From: Clostridiales bacterium
Lineage (GTDB): Bacteria > Bacillota > Clostridia > Christensenellales > CAG-138
DNA: 50,631 bases
Direction: 5' to 3'
Assembly (NCBI GenBank): GCA_009779405.1
Contig: WREI01000011.1
Coordinates: forward strand, 1-50,631
Below, piece by piece: positions 9,395 to 17,820 of the stretch. The position numbers were made by a program, and so were the translations under genes. Every line of letters begins with the position of its first letter. The stretch's first letter is position 1. The notes beneath the pieces are model-generated. The model did not search any database and had not been told where the DNA came from. It was given only the letters and a program-made list of their open reading frames with translations.

Positions 9395-12300
9395 ATGACC
9401 AAGGTGCCCTCATCTGCGTACCCCGCAGGCAGCGAAGCCACGACACAGGCCATGCTGGACGCCCTGCCCGATCTGACGGGCAAAATCCTCGTCGTCGGCC
9501 GCGGCATCGCGTTTACGCAGTACTGGAACGCCGCTGTCGCCAAGAATGCGGCAGGACTCATCTGCATCAACCGTGACGATGAATACATCGGCAACGCGGG
9601 TTGGTGCGGCATCAACGGCGAACTCGCGCCTTTTGCTGTCATGCCCGCTTTCACCGCGCCGGTGAGCGCGTACGCGGCATTCTCGTCCTATCTGGGCACA
9701 ACAACCCCAGCGGCAACCGCGTCCTGGGTGACAACCACACCCATGACAAACCGCCCTGCGGAATTCTCCTCGATAGGTCCCGTATATGGAACGAACGCCA
9801 TCAAGCCGGACATCATCGCGCCGGGCGCGAACATCCTCACCACCAGCCTGAACAGCGAATATGCCTATATGGGCGGCACCAGCTTTGCCGCGCCCGCCGT
9901 CACCGCAACCTATGCCCTCTTAAAGCAGGCGTATCCATCGGCACAGCCCTGGGAATTGAAGGCGCGTATCATGAACACGGCGGATCCATTCCTGATAAAC
10001 CCGCACAACACTTATCCCGGACCGGGCAACAATACAAACCCGCAAATCTCCGTTTGGGAACAGGGCGCGGGCTTTGTGGATCCCGTCCGTGCTGTGGATA
10101 CGAACGTGGTCATCACCGTGCAAGATCCGAGTGTTAACAACGGCGGCGGGCAGCCTGCAGCCCACAACATGGCGAGCTTCAGTTTCGGCGAGCTGCCGAC
10201 GCCATTTGTCGCGAACCCCATCGAAGCAACCGTTTCCGGTGTGTCCTCCTTCACAGTGACCGCCATGGCTCGCAACAGCACGCGCTATTCCCTGAACGCT
10301 ACTGGCTATGTAACGCCCGTCATCACCTATCCGAGCGCGGGCAAGTTCGCGGTCGGTCTGACCATTGCCGATGGCACCCCGGTCGGGCTGTATGAAGGCT
10401 ATATCAAGGTTACGGCAAACGGGCAGGATTATTACCTCCCCTGGGGTGTGCGCGTGATTTCAAAGAATGTTACAGGCTTCCGACTGTTCGCCGACCATCC
10501 CACTATGTGCGGCTATGGGTTCTCGTATCCCGACGATAGCACGTACAGTTCGCGCAACGTGGCGTACCTTAGTTTTACAGACAGTGCCATGCCGAACCGA
10601 GTGATGATGCTCACCAGTGGCAGCGGTACAGCCACCACTTGGTTTCTGCCGATATACCTGATTGACAAGGATAACAACCAGAACCAATACGTCTATTATT
10701 ACCAAGTGGGCACCGGTTCAACATTTTCGCTCGCAACATGGTGGGGAACAATTAGCACCAGACGGGCGTTTCCCATTACCCAGCAGGCGAATGGATATTC
10801 CACCGACGGCGGTGCTAGCTGGACGTATTCAACCAGGACGGTTGCGGATGGAAACTACTTCCTCGCCCTATACACGAGCAGCACTTACCCCGGCGGCGCG
10901 GGCTGGGTGGGGTATCCGCAACTGGGCTTCACAGTGAGCACGGCGCGTGCCGATATTGTTTACCACAACGCTGCCACCACCAACAACGCGACCAGCTGGG
11001 GCGATGTCAGGGTCTCCGACGCGCCGACCAGCGGCATTTACATGAAGCCTGTTCCGTCGGCGGGAACAACCAGCGTCACCGTCACCGGTCGCATCGAGAC
11101 CCCTGCGCTGACTGCCGCCATCAACGCCGGATTCATGTGGATTGCAAATCCGACCGCGTCTACGCTTACTTGGTATTACTTGGATTATCACTGGTACAAC
11201 ATATTCCAAACCGCGAGCAGCCCCTACAGTCTCATGCGTTTTACGCCGCAAGGCTCTTCGACCCCTACCGAATATGTGTTTGACACTGACACCGGCGAGT
11301 TTGCCATCACCATGTCGACCTCATTGATCGCCGCTACGGATGTCGGCAACGGTTACCGTTATTTCATGAGCTACGCAACGCCCGCCAATGCCAGCACTGC
11401 GCCCACGTTCAGTGCAACCGGTGCAAATCATGGTTTCTGGCCGGTAGATGCCCGGGATTACCGGCGCAGCGTTGCTGCCGTCACTACGACAATACCCGGA
11501 GCTGTTGAGATCGGTCATTCCTACGGATACGGCTCTATTCCCTGCATAAAGCTCTGCTCGGTGCACAGTAACGCCTTGGATATGACCACCAGAATCCCCG
11601 GCACCTGTATGCAGTTTGGTTACACGGGCGATACCAAGTGTGTCTATTGCGGCGTTATCTCCTCAATGGGCTCGTGGACGCTGCCCAAAGACCCCAACTA
11701 CCACGTCGGTGAGCGCGTACACAGCAGCGCCCCGGTCACGGCGACCTGTGTTATCCCCGCCAAGACCCCGGATCTCATTTGCTCGGGTTGTCTTGGGACG
11801 CTTATCCCCGGCACCACGGGTTCTGTTGACCCGACGAACCACGTGAACGGGTTCTCCCTCGACATCCCCGTCGGCTCGGCCATCGATGAACGCTCCCAGT
11901 GCCTGAACAGCGAATGTCCCGATTGCCACCTGATCGATACGCAGTATATCATCAACAGTTCCCTGGGCCTGAAGGTGCGGCTGTACACGTGGGATGCGCT
12001 CCAGTTTGCCATGAATATCAATGTAGACGAACTGGCGGCATTGCTGCAAACCGGCGACAGCTTCACCTATGGGTTCTATGCGTTCCCACAAGATTTGCTG
12101 GATAGCATGAGCCCGACACGCGCGCTGGGTACACAGCATAATCAAACCTTGTTCTGGGGCTCGGCGGATGGCTCTGCTATTGATCCCCTCGAATGGGACG
12201 CAAGCTATGCCACCCCGTCCGTCCTCGCGGCGGCGCTGAAGACCGCGGGCTACATGGTCTATGATTCCGACGATACCCGGGGTACCCTCACCCTCTCCAT

Positions 12301-12493
12301 CATCATCATGGGCCTGGGCGGCATGCCGGATCGGGACCTCACGTTCCGCCCCTTCGTCACCCTCGGTATCGGGGAAGACTCCTACACGGTGTACGGCAGG
12401 CATCTATACAACAACATCAACAAGATCCGTGCTTTCGTTGAGCAGGTAACCACCAGCGCAAGCTCCCTGGAATACCTCCCACAAAACTGGTAG
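9395..12493 (+). CDS. Secreted S8 peptidase, C-terminal part (PA insert, catalytic Ser, C-terminal modules)
   Basis: This is the continuation of the gene that starts at 7966; sense coding is visible from 9281 (ITLNGITFGVLNENSD). It holds a protease-associated (PA) insert (LTGKILVVGRG, NAAGLICINRDD), the end of the S8 domain with SIGPVYG, KPDIIAPGANILTT and the catalytic serine in GGTSFAAPAV (Ser639 of the joined protein), then beta-rich domains and a C-terminal region with several CxxC pairs (CVYCG, CSGCLG, CPDCH). No LPXTG motif or C-terminal membrane segment is seen, so release or non-covalent wall binding is likely. On its own this fragment would lack Asp and His and be inactive. The 60-residue peptide gene follows 33 bp after the stop. 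Confidence 0.83.
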   Translation: MTKVPSSAYPAGSEATTQAMLDALPDLTGKILVVGRGIAFTQYWNAAVAKNAAGLICINRDDEYIGNAGWCGINGELAPFAVMPAFTAPVSAYAAFSSYLGTTTPAATASWVTTTPMTNRPAEFSSIGPVYGTNAIKPDIIAPGANILTTSLNSEYAYMGGTSFAAPAVTATYALLKQAYPSAQPWELKARIMNTADPFLINPHNTYPGPGNNTNPQISVWEQGAGFVDPVRAVDTNVVITVQDPSVNNGGGQPAAHNMASFSFGELPTPFVANPIEATVSGVSSFTVTAMARNSTRYSLNATGYVTPVITYPSAGKFAVGLTIADGTPVGLYEGYIKVTANGQDYYLPWGVRVISKNVTGFRLFADHPTMCGYGFSYPDDSTYSSRNVAYLSFTDSAMPNRVMMLTSGSGTATTWFLPIYLIDKDNNQNQYVYYYQVGTGSTFSLATWWGTISTRRAFPITQQANGYSTDGGASWTYSTRTVADGNYFLALYTSSTYPGGAGWVGYPQLGFTVSTARADIVYHNAATTNNATSWGDVRVSDAPTSGIYMKPVPSAGTTSVTVTGRIETPALTAAINAGFMWIANPTASTLTWYYLDYHWYNIFQTASSPYSLMRFTPQGSSTPTEYVFDTDTGEFAITMSTSLIAATDVGNGYRYFMSYATPANASTAPTFSATGANHGFWPVDARDYRRSVAAVTTTIPGAVEIGHSYGYGSIPCIKLCSVHSNALDMTTRIPGTCMQFGYTGDTKCVYCGVISSMGSWTLPKDPNYHVGERVHSSAPVTATCVIPAKTPDLICSGCLGTLIPGTTGSVDPTNHVNGFSLDIPVGSAIDERSQCLNSECPDCHLIDTQYIINSSLGLKVRLYTWDALQFAMNINVDELAALLQTGDSFTYGFYAFPQDLLDSMSPTRALGTQHNQTLFWGSADGSAIDPLEWDASYATPSVLAAALKTAGYMVYDSDDTRGTLTLSIIIMGLGGMPDRDLTFRPFVTLGIGEDSYTVYGRHLYNNINKIRAFVEQVTTSASSLEYLPQNW

Positions 12494-12526
12494 GCCGCAC
12501 GCAGAGAACGAAAGGAGGATACACAC

Positions 12527-12709
12527 ATGTTGCATTATGAAACACCGGAATTGGAGGTTCTGCGCTTCTGCGCCATCGATATCCTGACGCGCACCTATGA
12601 AGGCGACGACGGTGACCCGCCTGACGGCAACGATTTTGAGGATGGTTCCGTTATCATCCCCACTCCCCCTTCCGGCTGGGGCTGGGGCAATCCTACCCCG
12701 GAGCCATAG
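12527..12709 (+). CDS. 60-residue acidic peptide, possible secreted-peptide or RiPP precursor
   Basis: The peptide starts MLHYETPELEVLRF and continues with an acidic Gly/Asp stretch (residues about 25-42). It ends in a Pro/Gly/Trp-rich tail (PTPPSGWGWGNPTPEP). A strong AAAGGAGG ribosome site lies 8 nt upstream, which supports real translation. No signal peptide is seen. Short proteins beginning M-x-Y-E-x-P-E-x-E-V are common in Clostridia but have no settled function that I can name. The leader-like N-terminus and compositionally distinct tail resemble a modified-peptide precursor, yet no modification enzyme is nearby. It follows the S8 peptidase by 33 bp and is ended by a bidirectional terminator, so it probably shares that transcript. 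Confidence 0.6.
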   Translation: MLHYETPELEVLRFCAIDILTRTYEGDDGDPPDGNDFEDGSVIIPTPPSGWGWGNPTPEP

Positions 12710-12742
12710 GCTTCTTTTCGCGGGGACGGCGAACATCATTAC

Positions 12743-12773
12743 AACAAAAACACCCGGCATGGGTGTTTTTGTT
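12743..12773 (+). terminator. Intrinsic terminator after the peptidase/peptide genes
   Basis: A 13-bp perfect inverted repeat AACAAAAACACCC/GGGTGTTTTTGTT has a 5-nt loop. The T-run on the plus strand and the A-run before the stem make it usable in both directions. Confidence 0.85.
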
Positions 12774-12961
12774 GCTTTGATTCCAAAAATGTCGGGAAGA
12801 ACGTATAATGGCAGCATGCTGATGTCGACCTATTCCCCCTGGTTGGATCAATATTTGGAGGACCACGATAATTCGTTCGTGATTGAAAACGGATTTTGAT
12901 GGGTTTACGTTTTAGGCCGTTCGAAAAGTAAACGCTGTTGCACCCGGTACATTTTATCACA

Positions 12962-12991
12962 TTGACTTCCCCCCTGCTTCCGCATTATAAT
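12962..12991 (+). promoter_or_regulatory. Promoter of fba
   Basis: TTGACT (12962-12967), an 18-bp spacer and a perfect TATAAT (12986-12991) lie 33 bp upstream of the fba start. This also rules out the longer in-frame start at 12938, which precedes the promoter. Confidence 0.78.
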
Positions 12992-13024
12992 ATACTGAAT
13001 AAAAATGGAAGCGAGACAAGGCAA

Positions 13025-13960
13025 ATGGCAATCGTAACAAGCAAAGAAATGTTTGAAAAGGCGTACAAGGGCAATTATGCCATCGGCGCGTTCAACGTAA
13101 ACAACATGGAGATCATCCAGGGCATCACGGAAGCGGCGGGCGAACTGCGCGCGCCGTTGATCTTGCAGGTGAGCTCGGGCGCGCGCAAATACGCGAACCA
13201 TGGCTATCTGATGAAACTCGTGGACGCGGCTATCGAGGAAACCGGCCTGCCCATCTGCGTGCATCTGGACCACGGCGATACGTTCGAACTCTGCAAGAGC
13301 TGCATAGACGGCGGCTTCTCTTCCGTCATGATAGACGGCAGCCACCACAGCTACGAGGATAATGTGGCGCTGACCCGCCGCGTGGTGGAATACGCGCACG
13401 ACCGCGGCGTGGTCGTCGAGGGCGAGCTGGGCCGTCTCGCGGGCATTGAAGACGCGGTAAATGTCTCCGCCGAGGACGCGTCCTATACCGACCCCGCGCA
13501 AGTGCAGGACTTCGTTTCCCGCACGGGCGTGGATTCCCTGGCCATCGCCATCGGCACCAGCCACGGGGCCTTCAAATTCAAGCCCGGCATGAAGCCGCAA
13601 CTGCGCTTTGACATACTGGAAGCCATCGAAGGGCGCCTGCCCGGCTTCCCCATCGTCCTGCACGGCGCCAGCAGCGTCGTCCCCGAATTCGTCGAGAAAA
13701 TCAACGCCTATGGCGGTGCAATGCCCGACGCCATCGGCATTCCCGAGGATATGCTGCGCCAGGCCGCGCGCATGGCGGTCTGCAAAATCAACATCGACTC
13801 CGACCTGCGCCTCGCCATGACCGCCAGCATACGCGAACACTTCGCCCTCCACCCCGATCACTTCGACCCCCGCCAATACTTAAAGCCCGCTCGCGAAGCC
13901 ATCCGCGATATGGTTGCACGGAAGATTGTGAATGTTTTGGGGTGTGAGGAGAAGGCGTAG
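13025..13960 (+). CDS. fba: Class II fructose-1,6-bisphosphate aldolase
   Basis: The 311-residue zinc aldolase splits fructose 1,6-bisphosphate to DHAP and glyceraldehyde 3-phosphate in glycolysis and runs in reverse in gluconeogenesis. Class II motifs are in order: YAIGAFNVNNMEI, the metal ligand in HLDHGD, GFSSVMIDGSHH, VEGELGRLAG, AIAIGTSHGAFKF, VLHGASSV and the phosphate-binding KINIDSDLRLA. It is cytoplasmic. The start at 13025 is taken because the promoter lies 33 bp upstream; the ribosome site (GACAAGG) is weak. It is a single-gene transcript by layout. Confidence 0.96.
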   Translation: MAIVTSKEMFEKAYKGNYAIGAFNVNNMEIIQGITEAAGELRAPLILQVSSGARKYANHGYLMKLVDAAIEETGLPICVHLDHGDTFELCKSCIDGGFSSVMIDGSHHSYEDNVALTRRVVEYAHDRGVVVEGELGRLAGIEDAVNVSAEDASYTDPAQVQDFVSRTGVDSLAIAIGTSHGAFKFKPGMKPQLRFDILEAIEGRLPGFPIVLHGASSVVPEFVEKINAYGGAMPDAIGIPEDMLRQAARMAVCKINIDSDLRLAMTASIREHFALHPDHFDPRQYLKPAREAIRDMVARKIVNVLGCEEKA

Positions 13961-14011
13961 TAGTTTCCAGTTTTCGGTTCTCAGTTCTCAGGGCTTGTAT
14001 ACGGCATAAAC

Positions 14012-14034
14012 GTAGGGGCGGATAGTATCCGCCC
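14012..14034 (+). repeat. GTAGGGGCG-type palindromic repeat, copy 5
   Basis: GTAGGGG precedes CGGATAGTATCCG and CCC; the centre is again self-complementary. Just before it, 13966-13991 carries repeated words (TTTCCAG, TTTTCGG, TTCTCAG) that look like one arm of the longer elements. The 150 bp between fba and the next gene hold nothing else recognisable. Confidence 0.65.
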
Positions 14035-14110
14035 GCGGTTTGTCACGGTATGCGGGGCGCAAGGCGGAGAGAGGGAACAAAGAAAACGAGAAAACAGGAA
14101 GAGGTGCACT

Positions 14111-14527
14111 GTGGAATTAACATTCGGAATTATCGGTGCGGTAACCGGTATAGCGGGTTTGCTTTCAAGCTTTTTTAGCCTTTTGCACAATCGAATAGAA
14201 GCACTCAAAGCGTATTTTGAATATGAGCGCGATGCTGAATTTATTAAGGCGCGAAGAGAGGTCTATTCGCTTGGGGATTCAGGCTATGAGCCCGAATCAA
14301 TAGCATCCGACAAAGAAAAGGCGAATAGTATTGCGCTTCTAATGAGTTTTTATCACTTTTCAGGAATAATGGTAAAAAAGCATCAATTGCCAATGTGGAT
14401 TTTTAAGGATACAGCAGCAGGAACAACGGTCGTTCGCATGTATGAAATACTTGAACCGTATATTAAATGGCGCAGGGATTCTCAAAGAAAAAACCCAAGC
14501 CTTTTGTATGCAAATAACTTTGAATAA
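14111..14527 (+). CDS. Small membrane-anchored protein of unknown function
   Basis: The 138-residue protein starts at GTG, with GGAAGAGGTG 5 nt upstream. Residues 5-25 (FGIIGAVTGIAGLLSSFFSLL) form one membrane helix. The rest is soluble and mostly helical (EALKAYFEYERDAEF). This resembles DUF4760-type single-pass proteins, but I do not recognise a specific family. Base composition is clearly more AT-rich than in its neighbours (about 40% GC by eye, AAA/GAA/ATT codons), and repeats lie on both sides. Recent acquisition is a reasonable inference. No operon partner is visible. Confidence 0.6.
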   Translation: MELTFGIIGAVTGIAGLLSSFFSLLHNRIEALKAYFEYERDAEFIKARREVYSLGDSGYEPESIASDKEKANSIALLMSFYHFSGIMVKKHQLPMWIFKDTAAGTTVVRMYEILEPYIKWRRDSQRKNPSLLYANNFE

Positions 14528-14564
14528 CGGACATATCATAGCATAACATTGATACGTCGATTTC

Positions 14565-14589
14565 GTAGAGGGGCGTTTGTAAACGCCCC
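14565..14589 (+). repeat. GTAG(A)GGGGCG-type palindromic repeat, copy 6
   Basis: GTAGA is followed by GGGGCGTTT, GT, AAACGCCCC, a 9-bp perfect stem. It lies between the convergent ends of the 14111 gene and bioY and could serve as a transcription barrier, though it has no T-run. Confidence 0.6.
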
Positions 14590-14607
14590 GCCGAATATAG
14601 CTTGACA

Positions 14608-15180
14608 TTACAGTTCCCTGTGGGTTGCAACCCGTCCCCGCAATTTCACCCCCAAAAACACCCCCAGCGCCCCCTTCGCCGCGTCGGGCAGCAGGAAGGG
14701 GAGGACGGTATGCGCCAGCGCGAGGGGAAATGCGGTGCTTTGCATCGAATATACGAAGCAAAACCAGAGCGTGCCGCAAAGATAATTTAGCAGGCTGCCC
14801 AAAATGGTGCCGAGGGCCAGCGGCAGGGGCTTGTATTGATACAGCTTCCCGGACAGGGAGATCGTGGCACCCATCCCGAGCAGACCCAGCAGAAAGCCGC
14901 CCGAGGGGCCCAGCAGTACGGCGACGCCGCCCGCGCCGCGGCTGAATACGGGCGCGCCCACAAGGCCCAGCGCCAGATAGAGGGCAAGCGCAATGATCGT
15001 CTCGGCGGGCGTCAGCAGGATGGAGACGAGAATTACACCCAAAGTTTGCAAAGTGAAGGCAACTTCCCCGGCGGGCAGGGCGATCCAAGCGCAAACGGCC
15101 AGCAGGGCCACGGCCAAGGCGATATAAACAAGGGAGCGTGCACGAAACACGCTCCCGTTTGTTTCCTTTCGATTTGTCAA
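14608..15180 (-). CDS. bioY: Biotin transporter BioY
   Basis: BioY is the substrate-binding membrane component of ECF-type biotin uptake, working alone or with the shared EcfAAT module, which is not in this window. The 190-residue protein has about six membrane helices. Family motifs are visible: LVYIALAVALLAV at the start of helix 1, FTLQTLGVIL, and GAPVFSRGAGGVAVLLGPSGGFLLG. The start is uncertain. TTG at 15180 overlaps the upstream stop by 4 nt (TTGA); an internal GTG at 15150 is an alternative. A strong hairpin lies inside the first codons. It is co-oriented with and coupled to the PrsA-like gene. Confidence 0.88.
   Translation of the reverse strand: MTNRKETNGSVFRARSLVYIALAVALLAVCAWIALPAGEVAFTLQTLGVILVSILLTPAETIIALALYLALGLVGAPVFSRGAGGVAVLLGPSGGFLLGLLGMGATISLSGKLYQYKPLPLALGTILGSLLNYLCGTLWFCFVYSMQSTAFPLALAHTVLPFLLPDAAKGALGVFLGVKLRGRVATHREL
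15132..15156 (-). terminator. GC-rich hairpin inside the start of bioY
   Basis: A perfect 9-bp stem GGGAGCGTG/CACGCTCCC with a 7-nt loop is followed on the minus strand by TTGTTTATAT. It lies 20 nt after the foldase stop, so it could end or attenuate that transcript before bioY. It also encodes BioY residues about 9-16. Confidence 0.4.
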
Positions 15181-16565
15181 CTGACTTTGCCTATATAGGC
15201 GATGGCTTCTTCATAGATAATGGCGATCGCTCTGGCTTGCACCAGCCAGTTTGTCTGCGCTTCCGCCCAGAAGTTTTCTAACCTATCGCCCAGCACGGCG
15301 GCGCGCAGTTCTTCGGTCGCGTCGGCGAACGGCGTGGCCTTGCTCTCCAACTTTTCGGTGAGCTGCACGATATAGAAGACCTCGTTCACTTCTATGATCT
15401 CACTGAACTGCCCCAATTCTAAAGCGCCGATGGCGTCCCACAGCTCGGTCACGAAGTCCGCGTCGGTCTCCGTCAGATAGACCAGTCGCACGTCGGCGTC
15501 TTCGTATGCGTTGTATTTGCCCATGGTCACATCAAAGTCCGCGCCATCTTTCAATTCCGCGAAGGCCTCGTCCGCGCGGGTACGGGCGCCGGCGCTGTAT
15601 TCGGCATACGCAAGATCCCGGCTCGCCTTCAGTTCGGCGTATTCCGTTCGGATCTCCGCCTGCCGCGCGGGGTCTTCGTTCGTCAGCATCAGGCGCCCGT
15701 ACTCCGCTTCCAAGTCCGCCAACGTGGCCGCGTTCGTCTCGTAATCCTCGGGCAGTCCCCCCTCGGGGGCGATGGTGATGATGGAGACTCTGGCATAGCC
15801 TTCGGGCGTCCACAGCACGGGGTTGGCCGCCGTCGTGACATCGTATTTATACATGCTCGCGTTCTCCGCGTAGCCCGTCATCTGCTGGGCGAGGAGGGTG
15901 TCATAATAGGCTTGCAGGTCTTCGTCGCTGACTTCGATTTCGCCCTCGATCCGTTCCTGCACTTTGCCGATGCGCAGATCCACCCGCATGCTGTCGCCAT
16001 AGTTCTCGATGAACTCGTCAAAGCTCGTGCCGATATAGTACATCGCGTCCGATTCCAAACGCTCCATGGCCTCGGCCAGCAGGCTTGCTTCATCGGGCAT
16101 TGCGGCACCGGAATCCTCATAGCTGGCGCGCACATCCTCGGTGTAGCCTTCGACATAGGCCAAGCGCTCCTCCTCCGCGGCGGCCGCCACCTCGGCGAGT
16201 TCCTCGTCGCTCAGTTCAATGCCCCACTCATCCGCCAGATACAGCAGATAATACTGGATCAGGAACTGATCCATGGAGCTGTTCACGATATCCGCAATCT
16301 CTTCATCGGTTGCAGGCGCGGGCATTCCGTAATATTGCATCATATTTACGTAATCATAATAGGAATCTTCGATCTCTCCGGCGGTGACGCTGTATTCGCC
16401 CAGCGTGAATGCCAGGGCGGCGCGCGCGGCTTCATATGCTTCGTCCGATTCAAACGGGGCGAACGTGGCCTTCGGGTCGGTCTTGCCTTTATTGCCACAG
16501 GCAAGGGCGCTGAACGCCAGCGCCAGCGTGAGCAGGAGGGCCAATGTGATTTTCAGTGATTTCAT
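15177..16565 (-). CDS. PrsA/SurA-like peptidyl-prolyl isomerase lipoprotein
   Basis: The 462-residue product starts with a lipoprotein signal peptide (MKSLKITLALLLTLALAFSALAC; the lipid cysteine is residue 23). It is followed by a SurA/PrsA-type N-terminal helical region and a parvulin-like segment near residues 340-430 (ADFDVTMGKYNAY, LELGQFSEIIEVNEVFYIVQL). Proteins of this type fold exported proteins on the outer face of the membrane. The sequence is strongly acidic and rotamase identity residues are not all clear, so catalysis is uncertain. The start at 16565 has GAAAGGA upstream. A longer in-frame start runs through a palindrome and is rejected. Own promoter at 16632-16661; bioY is coupled downstream. 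Confidence 0.8.
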   Translation of the reverse strand: MKSLKITLALLLTLALAFSALACGNKGKTDPKATFAPFESDEAYEAARAALAFTLGEYSVTAGEIEDSYYDYVNMMQYYGMPAPATDEEIADIVNSSMDQFLIQYYLLYLADEWGIELSDEELAEVAAAAEEERLAYVEGYTEDVRASYEDSGAAMPDEASLLAEAMERLESDAMYYIGTSFDEFIENYGDSMRVDLRIGKVQERIEGEIEVSDEDLQAYYDTLLAQQMTGYAENASMYKYDVTTAANPVLWTPEGYARVSIITIAPEGGLPEDYETNAATLADLEAEYGRLMLTNEDPARQAEIRTEYAELKASRDLAYAEYSAGARTRADEAFAELKDGADFDVTMGKYNAYEDADVRLVYLTETDADFVTELWDAIGALELGQFSEIIEVNEVFYIVQLTEKLESKATPFADATEELRAAVLGDRLENFWAEAQTNWLVQARAIAIIYEEAIAYIGKVS

Positions 16566-16631
16566 GGGGGGGGTCCTTTCAATTTTATCGGGGCGCATAG
16601 AATCGCCCTTGATTGCAGCTTAGCAAACGGC

Positions 16632-16661
16632 AGTATAACACAGGACAGGGGCTCCGCGCAA
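16632..16661 (-). promoter_or_regulatory. Promoter of the PrsA-like gene and bioY
   Basis: On the minus strand TTGCGC, an 18-bp spacer and TATACT lie about 65 bp upstream of the start codon. A degenerate GGGGCG...CGCCC palindrome (16590-16607) lies in the leader. Confidence 0.55.
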
Positions 16662-16687
16662 GGAAATGGCAGGATTTCACGCATTTG

Positions 16688-17683
16688 TTACGGAAAAGTC
16701 ACCGTCACCGTCGTACCCTTGGTCTCGTTGCTCTCGATATCTATTTTCGCGTGGTGATATTTGCAGGCGTGCTTGACGATGGACAGTCCCAGCCCCGTGC
16801 CGCCCTTCTCCTTGGAGCGGCTCTTGTCCAAACGATAAAAGCGTTCGTAGACGTGCGGGATTTCGTTTTGCGGGATGCCTATGCCCGTATCGCGCACGGT
16901 CAGCACTTTTTTGTATACGTTCACATACACGGAGCCGTTGGGCCGGTTGTAGCGAACCGCGTTCTCGACTAAGTTCTTGACGAGACTGCTCAACAGCTGC
17001 AGGTTCCCGCGCACGGGCGTCCTACTGCCCGTCAAGACGACGTTGATGCCGTAACTGCGCGCCAGTTCCTCGAGCGCGTTCAGCGTGTCGCGGGTGATGG
17101 CAAAGAGGTCGAGGTCCGCGTCGGCCGCGGCGTTCAATTGCTCAAACTGTCCCGCGTCCAATTGCTGCACGGTCAGAATATCGGCAATCAGCGCCTGCAT
17201 GCGGTCGGCCTGTGCAAGTATCTTGCGCGCCGCGCCCGTGGCGGCGTCGCCCTTGGCAATGCCCGTCTCGATGCACTCGGCATAGCCACGTATGCTGGTC
17301 AGGGGCGTTTTGAGCTCGTGCGCGGCGTCCGTGGAGAAACTGCGGCGTATATTTTCCACGCTGTCCGTCTCGCCTATGTCCTCCAAGGTGACGACCGCGC
17401 CCTCACGCTGCGCGTCCGCGCGCACCAGGTCGGTATAGCGCAACAGCACCTGCCGCCCGAACAGATCGGCCACGCGCTTGTCGCCGCTGCGCACATTCGT
17501 CAGAAAATCCCGCATCGCATGATTCTCCTCCTCCAAATCGGAGAAGGGCCTGCCCACAGGCACCCGGCTCTGCAACAATTCGCGCGCGGCACGGTTGAAA
17601 AAAAGTATACGCCCCCCCAAATCCATGGCAAGCACGCCAAGGGGGAGAGCGTCGAGAACCTGAATCATCAATGACGCGATCAT
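16688..17683 (-). CDS. PAS-domain sensor histidine kinase, no membrane segment
   Basis: The 331-residue kinase has a PAS-like domain (about residues 5-105), a HisKA domain with phospho-acceptor H122 in STDAAHELKTPLTSIRGY, and a HATPase domain with N-box NLVENAVRYN, G1 DTGIGIP and G2 GGTGLGLSIV. This is the PhoR/WalK cytoplasmic part. No transmembrane or extracellular sensor region is present, so it probably senses a cytoplasmic or membrane-surface cue. It is the partner of the response regulator upstream, from which it is separated by 134 bp holding a long palindromic element. Confidence 0.93.
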   Translation of the reverse strand: MIASLMIQVLDALPLGVLAMDLGGRILFFNRAARELLQSRVPVGRPFSDLEEENHAMRDFLTNVRSGDKRVADLFGRQVLLRYTDLVRADAQREGAVVTLEDIGETDSVENIRRSFSTDAAHELKTPLTSIRGYAECIETGIAKGDAATGAARKILAQADRMQALIADILTVQQLDAGQFEQLNAAADADLDLFAITRDTLNALEELARSYGINVVLTGSRTPVRGNLQLLSSLVKNLVENAVRYNRPNGSVYVNVYKKVLTVRDTGIGIPQNEIPHVYERFYRLDKSRSKEKGGTGLGLSIVKHACKYHHAKIDIESNETKGTTVTVTFP

Positions 17684-17698
17684 AGAACTCCTTTTGTG

Positions 17699-17820
17699 GG
17701 GAGTTAAGAGTGAAAAGTTAAGAGTTATGGTAGAAAATCAGGAATCGCTTGCGATTTCCAACCGTGCCTATGCATCGGCACGGTGCAACTCTTAACTATT
17801 CACTCTTAACTCTTAACTCA
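17699..17820. repeat. Long variable-arm palindromic element, copy A
   Basis: Outer arms are made of AGTTAAGAGT-type words (left, 17700-17728) and the complementary AACTCTTAACT words (right, 17787-17819). Between them lie two inner hairpins, GGAATCGC/GCGATTTCC and ACCGTGCC/GGCACGGT. It occupies the whole gap between the response regulator and histidine kinase genes, and its last bases overlap the regulator stop codon. Confidence 0.75.

Noticed and set aside
12804-12899. A TATAAT at 12804-12809 and a 25-codon reading frame at 12823
   Set aside because: No -35 at usable spacing and no ribosome site before the frame. The promoter at 12962 explains fba.
14602-14626. TTGACATTACAG... resembling the MerR-type promoter at 42779
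   Set aside because: It lies over the end of bioY, has no matching second dyad half and no -10 at 19 bp, and no plus-strand gene follows. The likeness is probably chance.
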